Positions 8,475 through 17,392 are shown, numbered from the stretch's first letter. The stretch: DNA of 64,000 nucleotides from Halobacillus sp. A1 (GCF_024189295.1 NZ_JAIZEN010000012.1:1-64000), one strand, 5' to 3'. The notes: generated by a model not told the origin, from the sequence alone. Made by a program: numbers and translations.

Positions 8475-10061
8475 CTATATAAACAAAGTGAACACAAGCC
8501 CTACGAGTCCAGCTAGCGCTCCATACAACAACGCGGGCCCCAGCGTTTTGCGGATAATATCGCCTTCTCTGCCAGACAGGCCTACAACTGCACCAGCCGC
8601 TACTACGTTGTGCACACAGATCATGTTCCCCGCGGACGCTCCGATGACCTGCAGAGAAAGCACCGTATTCGTATCCAGTCCTGTCTCCTGAGCGATGTTG
8701 TACTGGATCGGAGCGAACGTTAACGACGAGACCGTCGCGCTCCCGGTAATGAACGAGCCAAGCTCCCCGAGAAACGGAGCCACCAATATCCACATCGGAC
8801 CAAAACTTCCGGCCAGCGTCTGCGCAATGTACTGCGGCATACTGACGAGATCCTGAGCATTCATTCCAGAGTTTGTAAATACTTGAACAAGCGCAAGCGT
8901 AGCAATGAGCGCAAGCGCTGCATCTTTCATAGAAGAAAAAGATTCCTTAGACGCTTCCACAAAGTGACGAAACGGCTTTCTTTGGATGACGACCGCAAGC
9001 AGGGCAGCTGCCACGAGCACAGCTCCCGGAGAATATAGAACTTCCCAGTCTGAGGTAATCCCTTCGACTCCAAGGATATCCGTCCACGTCCAATCGACCC
9101 ACGTGAGAGCCGCTTCCTTTATAAAAGGGACGATGCGCGTCACGAGCAGCAAGACGACAATGATCAAGTAAGGGGACCATGCGGTCAATAAAGACATAGA
9201 AGGCGCGTCACCGCTAGGCTTCATGTTCTCATCAAGTGCATCCTTCCACTCTTCCTTCGGCAAAAGGAACCCTTTTTTAGCCGTAGTCGTTGCCACTATA
9301 AGTCCGGTAAGCGATGCTAAAATCGCAACGAATTCATGACCGAACAACGTCGCATACAGCAAGGCGGAAGACGTGTAGGTAATGCCGACGAAGAACGCCC
9401 ACGGAAACAGCTGAAAAGCATCCTTCCACCCTTTTTTCTTCCCAAAAAATATCGTTAAAATGACGACCAAAACGAAGGGAATGAACGTCCCGGCAAAAAG
9501 ATCGAGGAAAGCGACCTGAGCCCCGATTTCTTTATACAAAGAAAGTCCGGCATCAGGCAGATTGCTTAAACCGACCTGGATCGGCGTACCGACAGCTCCA
9601 TAAGATACGGCTGAACTGTCCGCAATCAACGCAAGAGCCGCCGCTGCCATCGGCGTAAAACCAAGCGCGACCATCAGCGGACCCGTGACCGCGGCCGGGG
9701 TGCCGAATCCGGAAGCCCCTTCAATCAAAGAACCGAACAGAAAAGCGACGATGACGACCTGGACCCTCATATCTGTAGAAATACTGCGGAAGCCTTGATT
9801 GATCCGGTCCACAGCTCCCGTGCGCCGAAGCGTGTTCAATACGACAATCGCACCGAATAAAATAAAGAGGATCGTCAACGTCTTATGTGTGCCTTCAAGT
9901 ACCGAGGCAGCAATGACCCGTCCGTCGACCCCCCACACAAAAAACGCCAGAGCAAGGACGATCAACGCACTGAAGAACATTCCTATCTTAGCGGACATCC
10001 TTAACAGCACAAGAAAAATGAAAGGGGTGATAATGGCACTGAACGCAACAAGCAATAACAT
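8475..10061 (-). CDS. lutP: L-lactate permease (LctP/LutP family)
   Basis: A 528-residue polytopic transporter of the lactate permease family (TC 2.A.14), which imports L-lactate (or glycolate) with protons or sodium. At least twelve hydrophobic segments are visible. Conserved blocks include EGASGFGTPAAVTGPLMVAL near residue 115, DSSAVSYGAVGTPI near 148 and SGMNAQDLVS in the second half. An AAAGAGGAGG site precedes the ATG. It is preceded by a perfect LutR-type palindrome and lies upstream of lutR on the same strand, so it is very probably lactate-inducible. Confidence 0.92.
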   Translation of the reverse strand: MLLLVAFSAIITPFIFLVLLRMSAKIGMFFSALIVLALAFFVWGVDGRVIAASVLEGTHKTLTILFILFGAIVVLNTLRRTGAVDRINQGFRSISTDMRVQVVIVAFLFGSLIEGASGFGTPAAVTGPLMVALGFTPMAAAALALIADSSAVSYGAVGTPIQVGLSNLPDAGLSLYKEIGAQVAFLDLFAGTFIPFVLVVILTIFFGKKKGWKDAFQLFPWAFFVGITYTSSALLYATLFGHEFVAILASLTGLIVATTTAKKGFLLPKEEWKDALDENMKPSGDAPSMSLLTAWSPYLIIVVLLLVTRIVPFIKEAALTWVDWTWTDILGVEGITSDWEVLYSPGAVLVAAALLAVVIQRKPFRHFVEASKESFSSMKDAALALIATLALVQVFTNSGMNAQDLVSMPQYIAQTLAGSFGPMWILVAPFLGELGSFITGSATVSSLTFAPIQYNIAQETGLDTNTVLSLQVIGASAGNMICVHNVVAAGAVVGLSGREGDIIRKTLGPALLYGALAGLVGLVFTLFI

Positions 10062-10103
10062 AACGATGACGCCTCCTCTTTAACTATTTTACCCATCTAT
10101 AAG

Positions 10104-10124
10104 TCAGGTCATCAGATGACCTGA
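10104..10124. promoter_or_regulatory. LutR-type operator before the lactate permease gene
   Basis: A perfect 10+1+10 palindrome centred on 10114 with core GGTCATCAGATGACC. It lies about 45 bases upstream of the permease start and is nearly identical to the site before lutR. Confidence 0.85.
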
Positions 10125-10334
10125 TTTCCTAATACAAGTGTATGCTATTTTTCAGAAAAATGCAATATAAAAAAGCCCTTTCTTTCTTTGAATAGAGTCG
10201 TGGGATTCCATTTGACCTCCACGACCATCACAACAAATTCAAATTCACTAAGTCATACAATATTGATAGGGTTTATTTATAAATTCTACTATCTGTACAT
10301 ACCCCTGCTTCCCGCCCGACTCCATGAATCTATT

Positions 10335-10371
10335 AAAAAACGACCATCAATCCTCAGGGTTGATGATCGCC
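10335..10371 (-). terminator. Terminator overlapping the GNAT gene end
   Basis: On the minus strand, a GATCATCAA / TTGATGGTC stem begins within the last codons and is followed by GTTTTTT. Confidence 0.55.
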
Positions 10372-10886
10372 AACACTTGGTGATCTTCCCACCGGCCATT
10401 GATTTTCACATTTTTGCGGGCCAACCCTTCCTTATGAAAGCCCGCTTTTTCAAGCACACGCATCGAACCCGAATTATGAGGCATGACGCCCGCTTCAATT
10501 CGGTGCAGCTGCAGCTCCGCAAAGGCATAGTCCACAATCAGCTTAACAGCTTCCGTCGTGAACCCCCTCCCATTGTGCTTTTCATCCAGGAAATAACCGA
10601 CGAAGGCACTCTGCAAAGCCCCGCGCATGACTTGAAATAAGTTGATCGTGCCGACGAGTCTATTGCTTTCTTTAGTAAAAATACCAAAATTATACTCCTG
10701 ATCCTCTCTGCTTCGCTCTTCATACTCCTGAACCTTTTCCAACTGCCTGTCCATCGTATAAAATTCATCCTTGCGCGGCATGGAAGCCCTTTCAAAAAAG
10801 GTCCTGTTTTCCTCTTGTAAAGCAAGCAGAGCACGGGCATCAGCTGGCTGGAACATTCTTATGTATATACTTTTTCCTTTTTTCAT
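10347..10886 (-). CDS. GNAT acetyltransferase, RimJ/RimL-like
   Basis: A 179-residue N-acetyltransferase of the RimJ/RimL/YjcK type. These enzymes use acetyl-CoA to modify protein N-termini or small amines. Visible signatures are FVGYFLDEKHNGRGFTTEAV (motif A region, residues ~95-115) and NSGSMRVLEKAGFHKEGLAR (motif B), the usual RimJ-like C-terminus. GGAAGGAG precedes the ATG. It is followed by its own terminator and no operon is evident. Substrate unknown. Confidence 0.85.
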   Translation of the reverse strand: MKKGKSIYIRMFQPADARALLALQEENRTFFERASMPRKDEFYTMDRQLEKVQEYEERSREDQEYNFGIFTKESNRLVGTINLFQVMRGALQSAFVGYFLDEKHNGRGFTTEAVKLIVDYAFAELQLHRIEAGVMPHNSGSMRVLEKAGFHKEGLARKNVKINGRWEDHQVLAIINPED

Positions 10887-10920
10887 TAAATGCTCCTTCC
10901 GTTTGTCAGACCAAAGACTT

Positions 10921-11631
10921 TCAATTTTCCATGAGCAAATATAAACCGGTAAACAACAAGATGAGATAAGTGAACACTCGAAATAATCCAGGATTTACCC
11001 AGTGAAACAAACGCTGCCCTGCATACATTCCAAGAAAAACGAGCGGCAGAGCAAGGAAGCTCGACTTCCAAACAGTTGAGTTCGTGCCCGCAAAAACGAC
11101 CTGGATAATCAAACTGCACGCATAAATGAATAAATAGAATGCAAGGGTAGTCGCCCGTAATGTTTCTTTTTGCGTATCCGTACCTGAAAAATAAAGTAGC
11201 AATGGCGGTCCCGGCATCCCGATACTCGTCGTCATTATGCCGGATAGTCCACCCGTTAACCCATCTCGTCTCTTCGTTTGCAGGATGCGGACATTCAGTA
11301 TAAGCAAAAGGGTTAAAGTGATAATGGTAATACTTACACCCAGTTTCAGTCGGCCGATATCCAGCCACAGAAAAACAGCCATCCCTATAGGCAATCCGAC
11401 TAAACTCCCGATGACAAAGCGTTTGACCACGCCGAAATCTACATCATTCTGAATCTTGCGTAATAACGAGAATGAAATAACCAATGATAGCAGCAAATTG
11501 ATTTGAATGGCTTCTCTCGGTTCAAACAGCAGCAACAGGAAAGGCGTAGCTAGAATCGAGAAACCGAACCCTGTACTCGTTTGCAAAATGGAAGCAATTA
11601 TAATGATGAAAACAAATAGTAAAATATTCAA
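10921..11631 (-). CDS. TauE/SafE-family membrane permease
   Basis: A 236-residue membrane protein of the TauE/SafE (DUF81) family, associated with export of sulfite, sulfoacetate and related anions. About seven hydrophobic helices are visible. The N-terminal block QTSTGFGFSILATPFLLLL and the repeated block GLSGIMTTSIGMPGPPLLLY are typical of the two halves of the family. A TTG start follows GGGG at weak spacing. It ends 34 bases before the GNAT gene, so the two may be cotranscribed. Substrate not predictable. Confidence 0.85.
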   Translation of the reverse strand: MNILLFVFIIIIASILQTSTGFGFSILATPFLLLLFEPREAIQINLLLSLVISFSLLRKIQNDVDFGVVKRFVIGSLVGLPIGMAVFLWLDIGRLKLGVSITIITLTLLLILNVRILQTKRRDGLTGGLSGIMTTSIGMPGPPLLLYFSGTDTQKETLRATTLAFYLFIYACSLIIQVVFAGTNSTVWKSSFLALPLVFLGMYAGQRLFHWVNPGLFRVFTYLILLFTGLYLLMEN

Positions 11632-11845
11632 AACCCCAGACCTTTTCTAATCTGACTTTAATTTTATCACAAAAACCTCACCAGAGAGCCGCTTCTCCTC
11701 CCTCAACCCAACCAAATCTTAGTAGGCAATTGAGTCTATTACTCACACGATGTTTAACACCTGTATAAAAGATGGTATACACCAACAAATCCCACCGAAC
11801 TGGAAAAACACCCTTTTTACACCAGCCGGGAAAGGAGTTTACGAG

Positions 11846-13033
11846 ATGCACACGACCCCTATTATTCTCTTATTATTTATCGGATACATCATATTCACGC
11901 TGGATAAGAAAAAAGAAGATATTCCCGTGCCGCCGATTTTGGCCTTAATCGGCATCGGACTATTTTTCATTCCATACTTTTCATCCATTGAAGTGACGGA
12001 GAACTTGATCTACCACATCTTTCTGCCGGCTCTTCTATTTACTTCAGCTTACCGTTTTCCCCCTTCAGCATTGAAAAAGAATGGAGGAATCATTGGGTTT
12101 CTCGCTACAGCCGGCATCATGTTAACCGTTCTCCTATTAGGAGCGGTCATTTATGCGCTCAGCAGCCCGTTCATTTCCCTATCATTTATTGGGGCTCTAG
12201 TAATTGCGGCCATGCTGACACCGACGGATCCGGTCTCGGTGGCGTCGATTCTCAAGCAATCTACCGGAGATGAAAAAATGGCCGATGTCGTAGAGGGAGA
12301 GTCTTTGATCAACGACGGAACAAGCATAGTAATTTTTTCAGTCGTCACCGGCATGTTCCTTACGAATGAATCCTTTTCCATCAGCAGTTTTTTCGGTGAA
12401 TTTTTATTAGTATCTCTCGGAGGAATTGCCATCGGACTGCTGTTCGGATGGATGTTCAGTAAGGCGATTCATTTCACCCACCACCGGGAATACCAGGTGA
12501 TGCTCAGTATCGTCGTCGCCTACGGAATATTCAACCTGGCCGAATCTATTCATCTCTCAGGTGTATTGGCGACGGTTTTTGCCGGCATTATGCTTTCTTT
12601 TGAATTCGGACGCACCATTAAGGAAGATCATTTCCGGGAATCGCTGGACAGCTTCTGGGGCATCGTGGAAATTTCAATCCTTTCCTTATTATTTTTGCTG
12701 ATAGGAATCGAGGCGGCCAACCATCTTTCCTTCGATTACTGGGGACTGGCTGTATTGATTTTCATCGCTTCTTTATTGGTGAGGTTTGTCATCATTGCAG
12801 GAACGATCCAGCTTTTCCCGATGTGGCGAAAAGAAATCAGCTGGCAGGAATCGCTCATTCTCAGCTGGTCCGGGTTAAAGGGTTCCATGTCCGTCTTCTT
12901 GATTTTAAGTCTGGCGACCCAGGCCGGGGACAAGGCTGACGTCATCATCTCGTTAACGTTTGCCGCGGTGCTGCTTTCTTTAGTCGTCCAAAGCGCAGGC
13001 ATTCACCCTTTATCAAAAAAATTGTTAAAATAA
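11846..13033 (+). CDS. nhaP: CPA1-type Na+(K+)/H+ antiporter, NhaP-like
   Basis: A 395-residue cation:proton antiporter of the CPA1 family with about twelve membrane segments and no long C-terminal regulatory tail. Hallmarks are LTPTDPVSVASILK (TDP in the unwound helix 4) and GESLINDGTSIVIFSVV (the ND ion-binding pair in helix 5). It exchanges Na+ or K+ for protons, consistent with a halophilic or alkaliphilic host. The start at 11846 follows AAAGGAG; an upstream in-frame extension of 32 codons is hydrophilic and lacks a ribosome site. The gene stands alone and is followed directly by the riboswitch leader. Confidence 0.9.
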   Translation: MHTTPIILLLFIGYIIFTLDKKKEDIPVPPILALIGIGLFFIPYFSSIEVTENLIYHIFLPALLFTSAYRFPPSALKKNGGIIGFLATAGIMLTVLLLGAVIYALSSPFISLSFIGALVIAAMLTPTDPVSVASILKQSTGDEKMADVVEGESLINDGTSIVIFSVVTGMFLTNESFSISSFFGEFLLVSLGGIAIGLLFGWMFSKAIHFTHHREYQVMLSIVVAYGIFNLAESIHLSGVLATVFAGIMLSFEFGRTIKEDHFRESLDSFWGIVEISILSLLFLLIGIEAANHLSFDYWGLAVLIFIASLLVRFVIIAGTIQLFPMWRKEISWQESLILSWSGLKGSMSVFLILSLATQAGDKADVIISLTFAAVLLSLVVQSAGIHPLSKKLLK

Positions 13034-13036
13034 ATA

Positions 13037-13065
13037 TTGACTTAATTGTAAAAATAATCTAATAT
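13037..13065 (+). promoter_or_regulatory. Sigma-A promoter of the riboswitch operon
   Basis: TTGACT (13037-13042) and TAATAT (13060-13065) with a 17-base spacer, placed about 45 bases before the riboswitch core. Confidence 0.65.
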
Positions 13066-13109
13066 AAGATTACAGTTACAGAGTAAAAACTGTGCTCTAC
13101 ATGAGCTTA

Positions 13110-13276
13110 TAACACTCCAAAGGGGAGTAGCTTACAGTTATGTCGACATTACGTGATGCTTATATCACCGGCTTAACTGGCAACATAACGTTGTTTGCGA
13201 GACCTTTGCCATTTTTGGTAAAGGGATAAATATGACGATCCCAACCTTTACCAGATTGCTGGTAAAGGTTTTTTAT
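13110..13276 (+). ncRNA. yybP-ykoY (manganese) riboswitch with terminator
   Basis: The leader contains AAAGGGGAGTAGC at 13120-13132 and GCGAGACCTTTGCC at 13197-13210, the paired conserved segments of the yybP-ykoY class, which senses Mn2+. The expression platform is a terminator AACCTTTACC / GGTAAAGGTT followed by T residues (13243-13274). The GGTAAAGG at 13217 can compete for the same CCTTTACC strand. Downstream is a TerC/YkoY-type membrane gene, the classical partner, so Mn2+ would switch on the operon. Confidence 0.9.
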
Positions 13277-13484
13277 ATGTATTAGGAGGAGAACGACCAT
13301 TCATTAGTTAGACGTTTCATTCATGAGACAGCTTCTGATTTTGCTTACGATGACGGTTACGCTTTCTTTATATGCCGTAACGATCATTACGCTCGACACC
13401 CATAACCCGCCCCGGAGTCTATCGTTACAACAGGGGCATACAAACACAACCCCTTTACAAAAAATTACTAGGAGGTCCGGAGTA

Positions 13485-13868
13485 TTGATTGCCAGAATGT
13501 TTAGTTACTTTAAAATTGGTTCACCAAAAGTTGACCTTGTATTACACTCCCACAAAATTGAGGCTGGAGGGCATGTTTCCGGCTCCTTCCATTTATACGG
13601 AGGATGGTTCGCTCAGAAGATCAAGCGGCTGGAATGCGACTTAGTCAAGGTGTCAGCCGGCAAGTCGCAACCGATTCAGCCGGTCACGACCGTATTGATG
13701 TCACAGGTGATCGAACCCCGTGATCAAAAAGAGTTTCCCTTCCGATACCTCGTGCCGGAGGCTCTGACACCGACAGACGACGGATGCACGTATCGACTGC
13801 AGACGAAGATTGTATTTGAAGATGATATACAAACCTTTGATCACGATGAACTCATCGTCATCACATAA
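13485..13868 (+). CDS. Short Spo0M-like arrestin-fold protein
   Basis: A 127-residue protein resembling the N-terminal arrestin-like half of Spo0M (MFSYFKIGSPKVDLVLHSHK, then beta-rich blocks ending HDELIVIT). Bacillus Spo0M is about twice as long. Spo0M affects sporulation and cell-wall or membrane behaviour. The start is the TTG at 13485, 9 bases after AGGAGG. The frame stays open to an ATG at 13323 that would add a hydrophobic leader of 54 residues; that ATG lacks a close ribosome site, but a membrane-anchored longer form cannot be excluded. It sits between the manganese riboswitch and the TerC gene. Confidence 0.7.
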   Translation: MIARMFSYFKIGSPKVDLVLHSHKIEAGGHVSGSFHLYGGWFAQKIKRLECDLVKVSAGKSQPIQPVTTVLMSQVIEPRDQKEFPFRYLVPEALTPTDDGCTYRLQTKIVFEDDIQTFDHDELIVIT

Positions 13869-13891
13869 TATAATTTAAAGGAGAACATGAA

Positions 13892-14671
13892 TTGGACGTT
13901 ACGTTATTAATGGAATACGGATGGGTACTGCTGATCCTTATTGGGCTAGAGGGAATTCTGGCAGCAGATAATGCGCTTGTCATCGCGACCATGGTCAAAC
14001 ATTTACCAGAGAATCAAAGGAAAAAAGCTTTATTCTATGGTCTGGCCGGAGCTTTCATCTTCCGCTTTGGATCACTATTCATCATTTCCTACCTCGTCCA
14101 CATTTGGCAGGTGCAGGCGATTGGAGCGCTGTATCTTTTCGGAATCGCCGCCTACCACCTTTTGAAGAAGCATGTATTGAAGCCTAAATTAATCAAAGCC
14201 GCTGAACAGAAAAAAGGCTCAGGCTTCTGGATGACCGTCGTGAAAGTGGAGTTGGCCGATATCGCCTTTGCGGTTGATGCCATCTTAGCCGCTGTGGCGT
14301 TAGCGATCACTTTGCCAGCCGCCAACCTGCCTGAAATCGGCGGGCTCAATGGAGGACACTTCGCTGTCGTCCTTGCCGGGGGCATCATCGGCCTAGTCAT
14401 CATGCGATTTGCCGCGGGATATTTCGTCATCCTGCTCGACCGTCGGCCAGGGCTCGAAACGACGGCTTATCTCATCGTCGCCTGGGTAGGCATCAAGCTC
14501 GCCGTCTATACGCTGGCTCACCCGGAACTTGCTGTATTAGCTGAAGGTTTCGCTAAAAGTGCAGAATGGAAGGCGATTTTCTGGACGGTCCTTCTTTCGA
14601 TCGGAATCGGCGGCTGGTTTTTATCAAAAGAAAAACCTGTTCGTGCTGAGGAAACGACAAAAGCTGTTTAA
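13892..14671 (+). CDS. ykoY: TerC-family membrane protein, probable Mn2+ exporter
   Basis: A 259-residue integral membrane protein of the TerC/Alx/YkoY family. Members export Mn2+ or metallate secreted proteins. The conserved acidic membrane motifs are present: EGILAADNALVIATMVKHLP near residue 20 and KVELADIAFAVDAILAAVAL near 115, each with the metal-binding Asp. A TTG start follows AAAGGAGAA, 23 bases after the Spo0M-like gene, so both are one operon under the yybP-ykoY riboswitch. The expected role is relief of manganese excess. Confidence 0.9.
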   Translation: MDVTLLMEYGWVLLILIGLEGILAADNALVIATMVKHLPENQRKKALFYGLAGAFIFRFGSLFIISYLVHIWQVQAIGALYLFGIAAYHLLKKHVLKPKLIKAAEQKKGSGFWMTVVKVELADIAFAVDAILAAVALAITLPAANLPEIGGLNGGHFAVVLAGGIIGLVIMRFAAGYFVILLDRRPGLETTAYLIVAWVGIKLAVYTLAHPELAVLAEGFAKSAEWKAIFWTVLLSIGIGGWFLSKEKPVRAEETTKAV

Positions 14672-14713
14672 TTCAATTAAAGCTACAATATAACTGACGG
14701 ATATGAGATACAA

Positions 14714-14756
14714 AATGGGGTGCAGAATCGCAAAGATTCCAGCACCCCATTTTTGG
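14714..14756 (+). terminator. Terminator of the riboswitch operon
   Basis: Stem AAAATGGGGTGC / GCACCCCATTTT with an internal AGAATC / GATTCC extension, followed by T residues. It may act in both directions, because a small minus-strand gene ends at 14758. Confidence 0.75.
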
Positions 14757-14757
14757 T

Positions 14758-14931
14758 TTATAGAACTTTAAACATATCTTCAAAAAGTGTAAGAGTAATA
14801 ATCAAGGTGGATAACGTACCAACAGAAGTTAATGCAATGAGTTTGCGGCTGTTTTGTTCCTTCGAAGGTTTGATCAGCTCATAAATCGCGGCAATCCATA
14901 TAACCACGGACGCAAGGATGATAAGGTTCAT
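14758..14931 (-). CDS. Small membrane protein (57 aa), unknown
   Basis: A 57-residue protein, MNLIILASVVIWIAAIYE at the N-terminus and a second hydrophobic stretch (LIALTSVGTLSTLIITLTLF), so two membrane spans. GAGGAGAT precedes the ATG by 8 bases. It ends against the terminator of the TerC operon. Family not recognised; the ribosome site and hydrophobic periodicity support it as a real gene. Confidence 0.6.
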   Translation of the reverse strand: MNLIILASVVIWIAAIYELIKPSKEQNSRKLIALTSVGTLSTLIITLTLFEDMFKVL

Positions 14932-14981
14932 AATCATATCTCCTCTACCTCTTCCCTATTTTTATAATCCATTCACTTTTC

Positions 14982-15695
14982 TTATGCCTCTTTCTGCTTT
15001 TTTCTCCGTCTTACAAAGAACATCAAACCAGCAACAACCACAAGAACAACAACACTCGCCACAATTATGTTCGTAATATTGGGCGCTTTCGCCTCTACCA
15101 TGATGTTATTTGTGCCGGTCAGGTCCACGTCCCACGTCAGCACCCTGCCGTCCGCTTCATCGGCGTTATGATCTGACGGCCGGATCGGCAACTCCAAAGT
15201 GAACGTCATATCCATTTGACTGGCCAGCATTTGCTCCATGCCGCCGAGCCCTGCAGAATTGGAAAGATCCATTTCCCCTTCAAAAAGGTACGTATCCGTA
15301 AACAAGCCTTCTTCCATCTTCAAATCAACCGGACTGTTCACGACACTGGAGTCATCAGCGGGAGCATCGATGCCCGCTTCGCTCAGCCCCTCTGTATCAG
15401 GAACAAGCTGCATGTCACTCACTTCTTCAAATTCCTTTGTGGCACGGAATCCGACGTATCCATCTTCATTATAATTTTCTACCGTATACCCTTGCGCTTC
15501 CAGGTCATCATTCGTCGAATCAATCGTCTCTCCTTCACTTCCCCCGAATTGTTCAAACACACTTTCCTCTATCCCGAGCGTAATCGTATGGACGCCGCTT
15601 CCATCCTTATTGATCTTCACACCGAAATCCCCCTGCACACACCCCGCCAAAGCAAGGACGAGCACAGCCCCTATCATGATTTTCACCCTATTCAT
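14982..15695 (-). CDS. LppM-like (DUF3153) lipoprotein with C-terminal anchor
   Basis: A 237-residue predicted lipoprotein. The signal peptide ends in the lipobox ALAGC. The mature part starts GDFGVKINKDGSGVHTITLG, as in LppM/DUF3153 proteins, where this beta-rich domain faces outside. A second membrane helix near the C-terminus (IIVASVVVLVVVAGLMFFV) is followed by basic RRRKKQK. The start at 15695 follows GAGGAGAG; the frame extends 11 codons further without a ribosome site. Function is unknown in Firmicutes. A tail-anchored surface protein is likely. Confidence 0.75.
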   Translation of the reverse strand: MNRVKIMIGAVLVLALAGCVQGDFGVKINKDGSGVHTITLGIEESVFEQFGGSEGETIDSTNDDLEAQGYTVENYNEDGYVGFRATKEFEEVSDMQLVPDTEGLSEAGIDAPADDSSVVNSPVDLKMEEGLFTDTYLFEGEMDLSNSAGLGGMEQMLASQMDMTFTLELPIRPSDHNADEADGRVLTWDVDLTGTNNIMVEAKAPNITNIIVASVVVLVVVAGLMFFVRRRKKQKEA

Positions 15696-15808
15696 ATCGG
15701 TCTCTCCTCTTCTCGCAGCCAATGACAATATATACTAATTCTACTCCTATTGATTGAAGAATTACAATATGACCTTATGTAAAATTGAACAAGTCCCATA
15801 ACAATAGA

Positions 15809-15842
15809 AAAAAGCCAGTCTCAACGCAGACTGGCTTTTTCC
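15809..15842 (-). terminator. Terminator of the wHTH gene
   Basis: AAAAAGCCAGTCT / AGACTGGCTTTTT stem with T residues on both sides, just after the minus-strand stop at 15821. Confidence 0.75.
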
Positions 15843-16147
15843 ATCACTTCATCCTTCTCATTAAAAACAATCTCTTGAGGAATGAGACGGTATGTCGTGC
15901 TCGTTTCATATTCTTCTCTAAGTTCAACGTAGCCTTCCTCTATCAATTCGTCTTTCGCCCGGTTAAAAGACTCCTGATTCAAGGCTGCCCGCTTCATCAA
16001 CAATTCATTATCCGCCGTACATTCCTTTTTCGGTCCCGATCTGAAGTTCGCCCACAGCAGCGCCAGCCAGAGGAGGCGCGCTTCAGCAGAGACGGTATGC
16101 CGCTCCGCATTCGTGAAAAATAAGATGAATTCCTTTTGATAATTCAA
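15821..16147 (-). CDS. Winged-helix-like protein, unknown
   Basis: A 108-residue protein. Residues ~20-75 look like a helix-turn-helix or DnaD-N-type winged helix (SAEARLLWLALLWANF, then ALNQESFNRAKDELIEEGYV), ending with a beta-wing-like TTYRLIPQEIVF. A TTG start follows GGGGGAGAGG. It is monocistronic with its own terminator. It may be a small DNA-binding protein, but no family is assigned with confidence. Confidence 0.6.
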   Translation of the reverse strand: MNYQKEFILFFTNAERHTVSAEARLLWLALLWANFRSGPKKECTADNELLMKRAALNQESFNRAKDELIEEGYVELREEYETSTTYRLIPQEIVFNEKDEVMEKASLR

Positions 16148-16354
16148 TACCTCTCCCCCTTTTCTCGGTTCATCATTATAATCGAAAGAAAAAAGCAGTT
16201 GGTGTACTCTATGTTTCTAGTGTTTCACATAGAACTCTTAGGTATACTAAAAATAATAGCTATGTTCAATCTTTTCGTATGGACTCCCTTCTATTGATAG
16301 AAGGGAACGTGCAAGCTTTTATGAGTGAAGTAACCGTTTAAAGGAGGGATTTGA

Positions 16355-16849
16355 TTGTTACACACAAGAGACGCCGTACTAGAAGATCTGCCTATTATGC
16401 TGGATATTTATAACGAAGCGGTACGCGACCTGACGGCTACTTTTGATTTAGAAGAACAAACGCTGGAGGAACGGAAGAGCTGGTTCAGCAAACACGGAGA
16501 GAAATATCCCCTGATTGTTGCAGAATTGGATGGCCAGGCATCAGGGTATTGCGGATTGAGTTCCTTCAGAGGAAAACCCGGCTACGCCTATACAGCCGAG
16601 GTCTCAGTCTATGTGTCCTCCATCCAGCAGGGCAAGGGAATAGGGTCTGTTTTGTTGAAAGAGATCCTGCAGCGAGCATTTGATCTGGGCTATCACACGA
16701 TCATTGGCGGAATCAGCGGCGATAATCCCCAAAGTGTACAGCTTCATAAAAAATTCGGCTTTACATATGCAGGCAGTTTAAAAGAAGTGGGGTACAAGTT
16801 CGGGGAATGGCAGGATGTCCATTTCTATCAATATATCATCAGACCGTGA
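16355..16849 (+). CDS. GNAT acetyltransferase, phosphinothricin/YwnH type
   Basis: A 164-residue acetyltransferase with the pattern of the PAT/YwnH subfamily: N-terminal RDAVLEDLPIMLDIYNEAV, then TATFDLEEQTLEERKSWF, acetyl-CoA loop VSSIQQGKGIGSVLLKEIL, and IIGGISGDNPQSVQLHKKFG. Enzymes of this group acetylate phosphinothricin, methionine sulfoximine or related amino acids. A TTG start follows AAAGGAGGG. It is a single gene with a terminator right after it. Confidence 0.87.
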   Translation: MLHTRDAVLEDLPIMLDIYNEAVRDLTATFDLEEQTLEERKSWFSKHGEKYPLIVAELDGQASGYCGLSSFRGKPGYAYTAEVSVYVSSIQQGKGIGSVLLKEILQRAFDLGYHTIIGGISGDNPQSVQLHKKFGFTYAGSLKEVGYKFGEWQDVHFYQYIIRP

Positions 16850-16855
16850 TGGATA

Positions 16856-16893
16856 AGCTGAAAGGCCGGGACACTCCGGCCTTTCAGCTTTTT
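16856..16893 (+). terminator. Terminator of the PAT-like gene
   Basis: AGCTGAAAGGCCGG / CCGGCCTTTCAGCT stem followed by T residues. Confidence 0.8.
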
Positions 16894-16909
16894 AATGCAG
16901 ACTAAGAAA

Positions 16910-17392
16910 TTATGTGTCTAAGTATTTTTTCATGAGGTACTGTTCACCAATTGGCCCTAATATTCTTTTTCCCGTATCGTGAAACCCTGCTTTAACGTAT
17001 AATTTCTGGGCTGCTATATTTGTATGATTGACGGCTAATACAATTTCGTTACATTCAGGAAATTTTTCACGGACAAAACTTTCTAATAACAACATCCCCT
17101 GCCTGGCGTATCCCTTCCCCTGTTCTGGATGATTGATAGATAAGGCAGTCAGCAGCATAGCATGAGGGTTGGTGGAAAATTCTTTGACCCTATCGGTTTC
17201 ATGCAGCAAAAAGAACCCGACTGGCACATCATCACTTACGATGACCACTCGATGCTCCCCTTCGGCCACTTCTGAAAATCTGTTTGGTAATGCAGTAAAT
17301 CTTTCTTGTTCGTAAGGGAGTTTAAAAGCATGCAGTACGTCTGCGTAGCGGTTAGAGTAAAGTTTGAGTTGTATGGAATGTGCTGGATTCAT
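16910..17392 (-). CDS. GNAT acetyltransferase, unknown substrate
   Basis: A 160-residue GNAT protein. Motif A is ALSINHPEQGKGYARQGMLL (residues ~85-105) and motif B is LAVNHTNIAAQKLYVKAGFH. The frame extends 16 codons further upstream, but the ATG at 17392 has GAGGAG at good spacing and is preferred. It is convergent with the PAT-like gene. Confidence 0.82.
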   Translation of the reverse strand: MNPAHSIQLKLYSNRYADVLHAFKLPYEQERFTALPNRFSEVAEGEHRVVIVSDDVPVGFFLLHETDRVKEFSTNPHAMLLTALSINHPEQGKGYARQGMLLLESFVREKFPECNEIVLAVNHTNIAAQKLYVKAGFHDTGKRILGPIGEQYLMKKYLDT

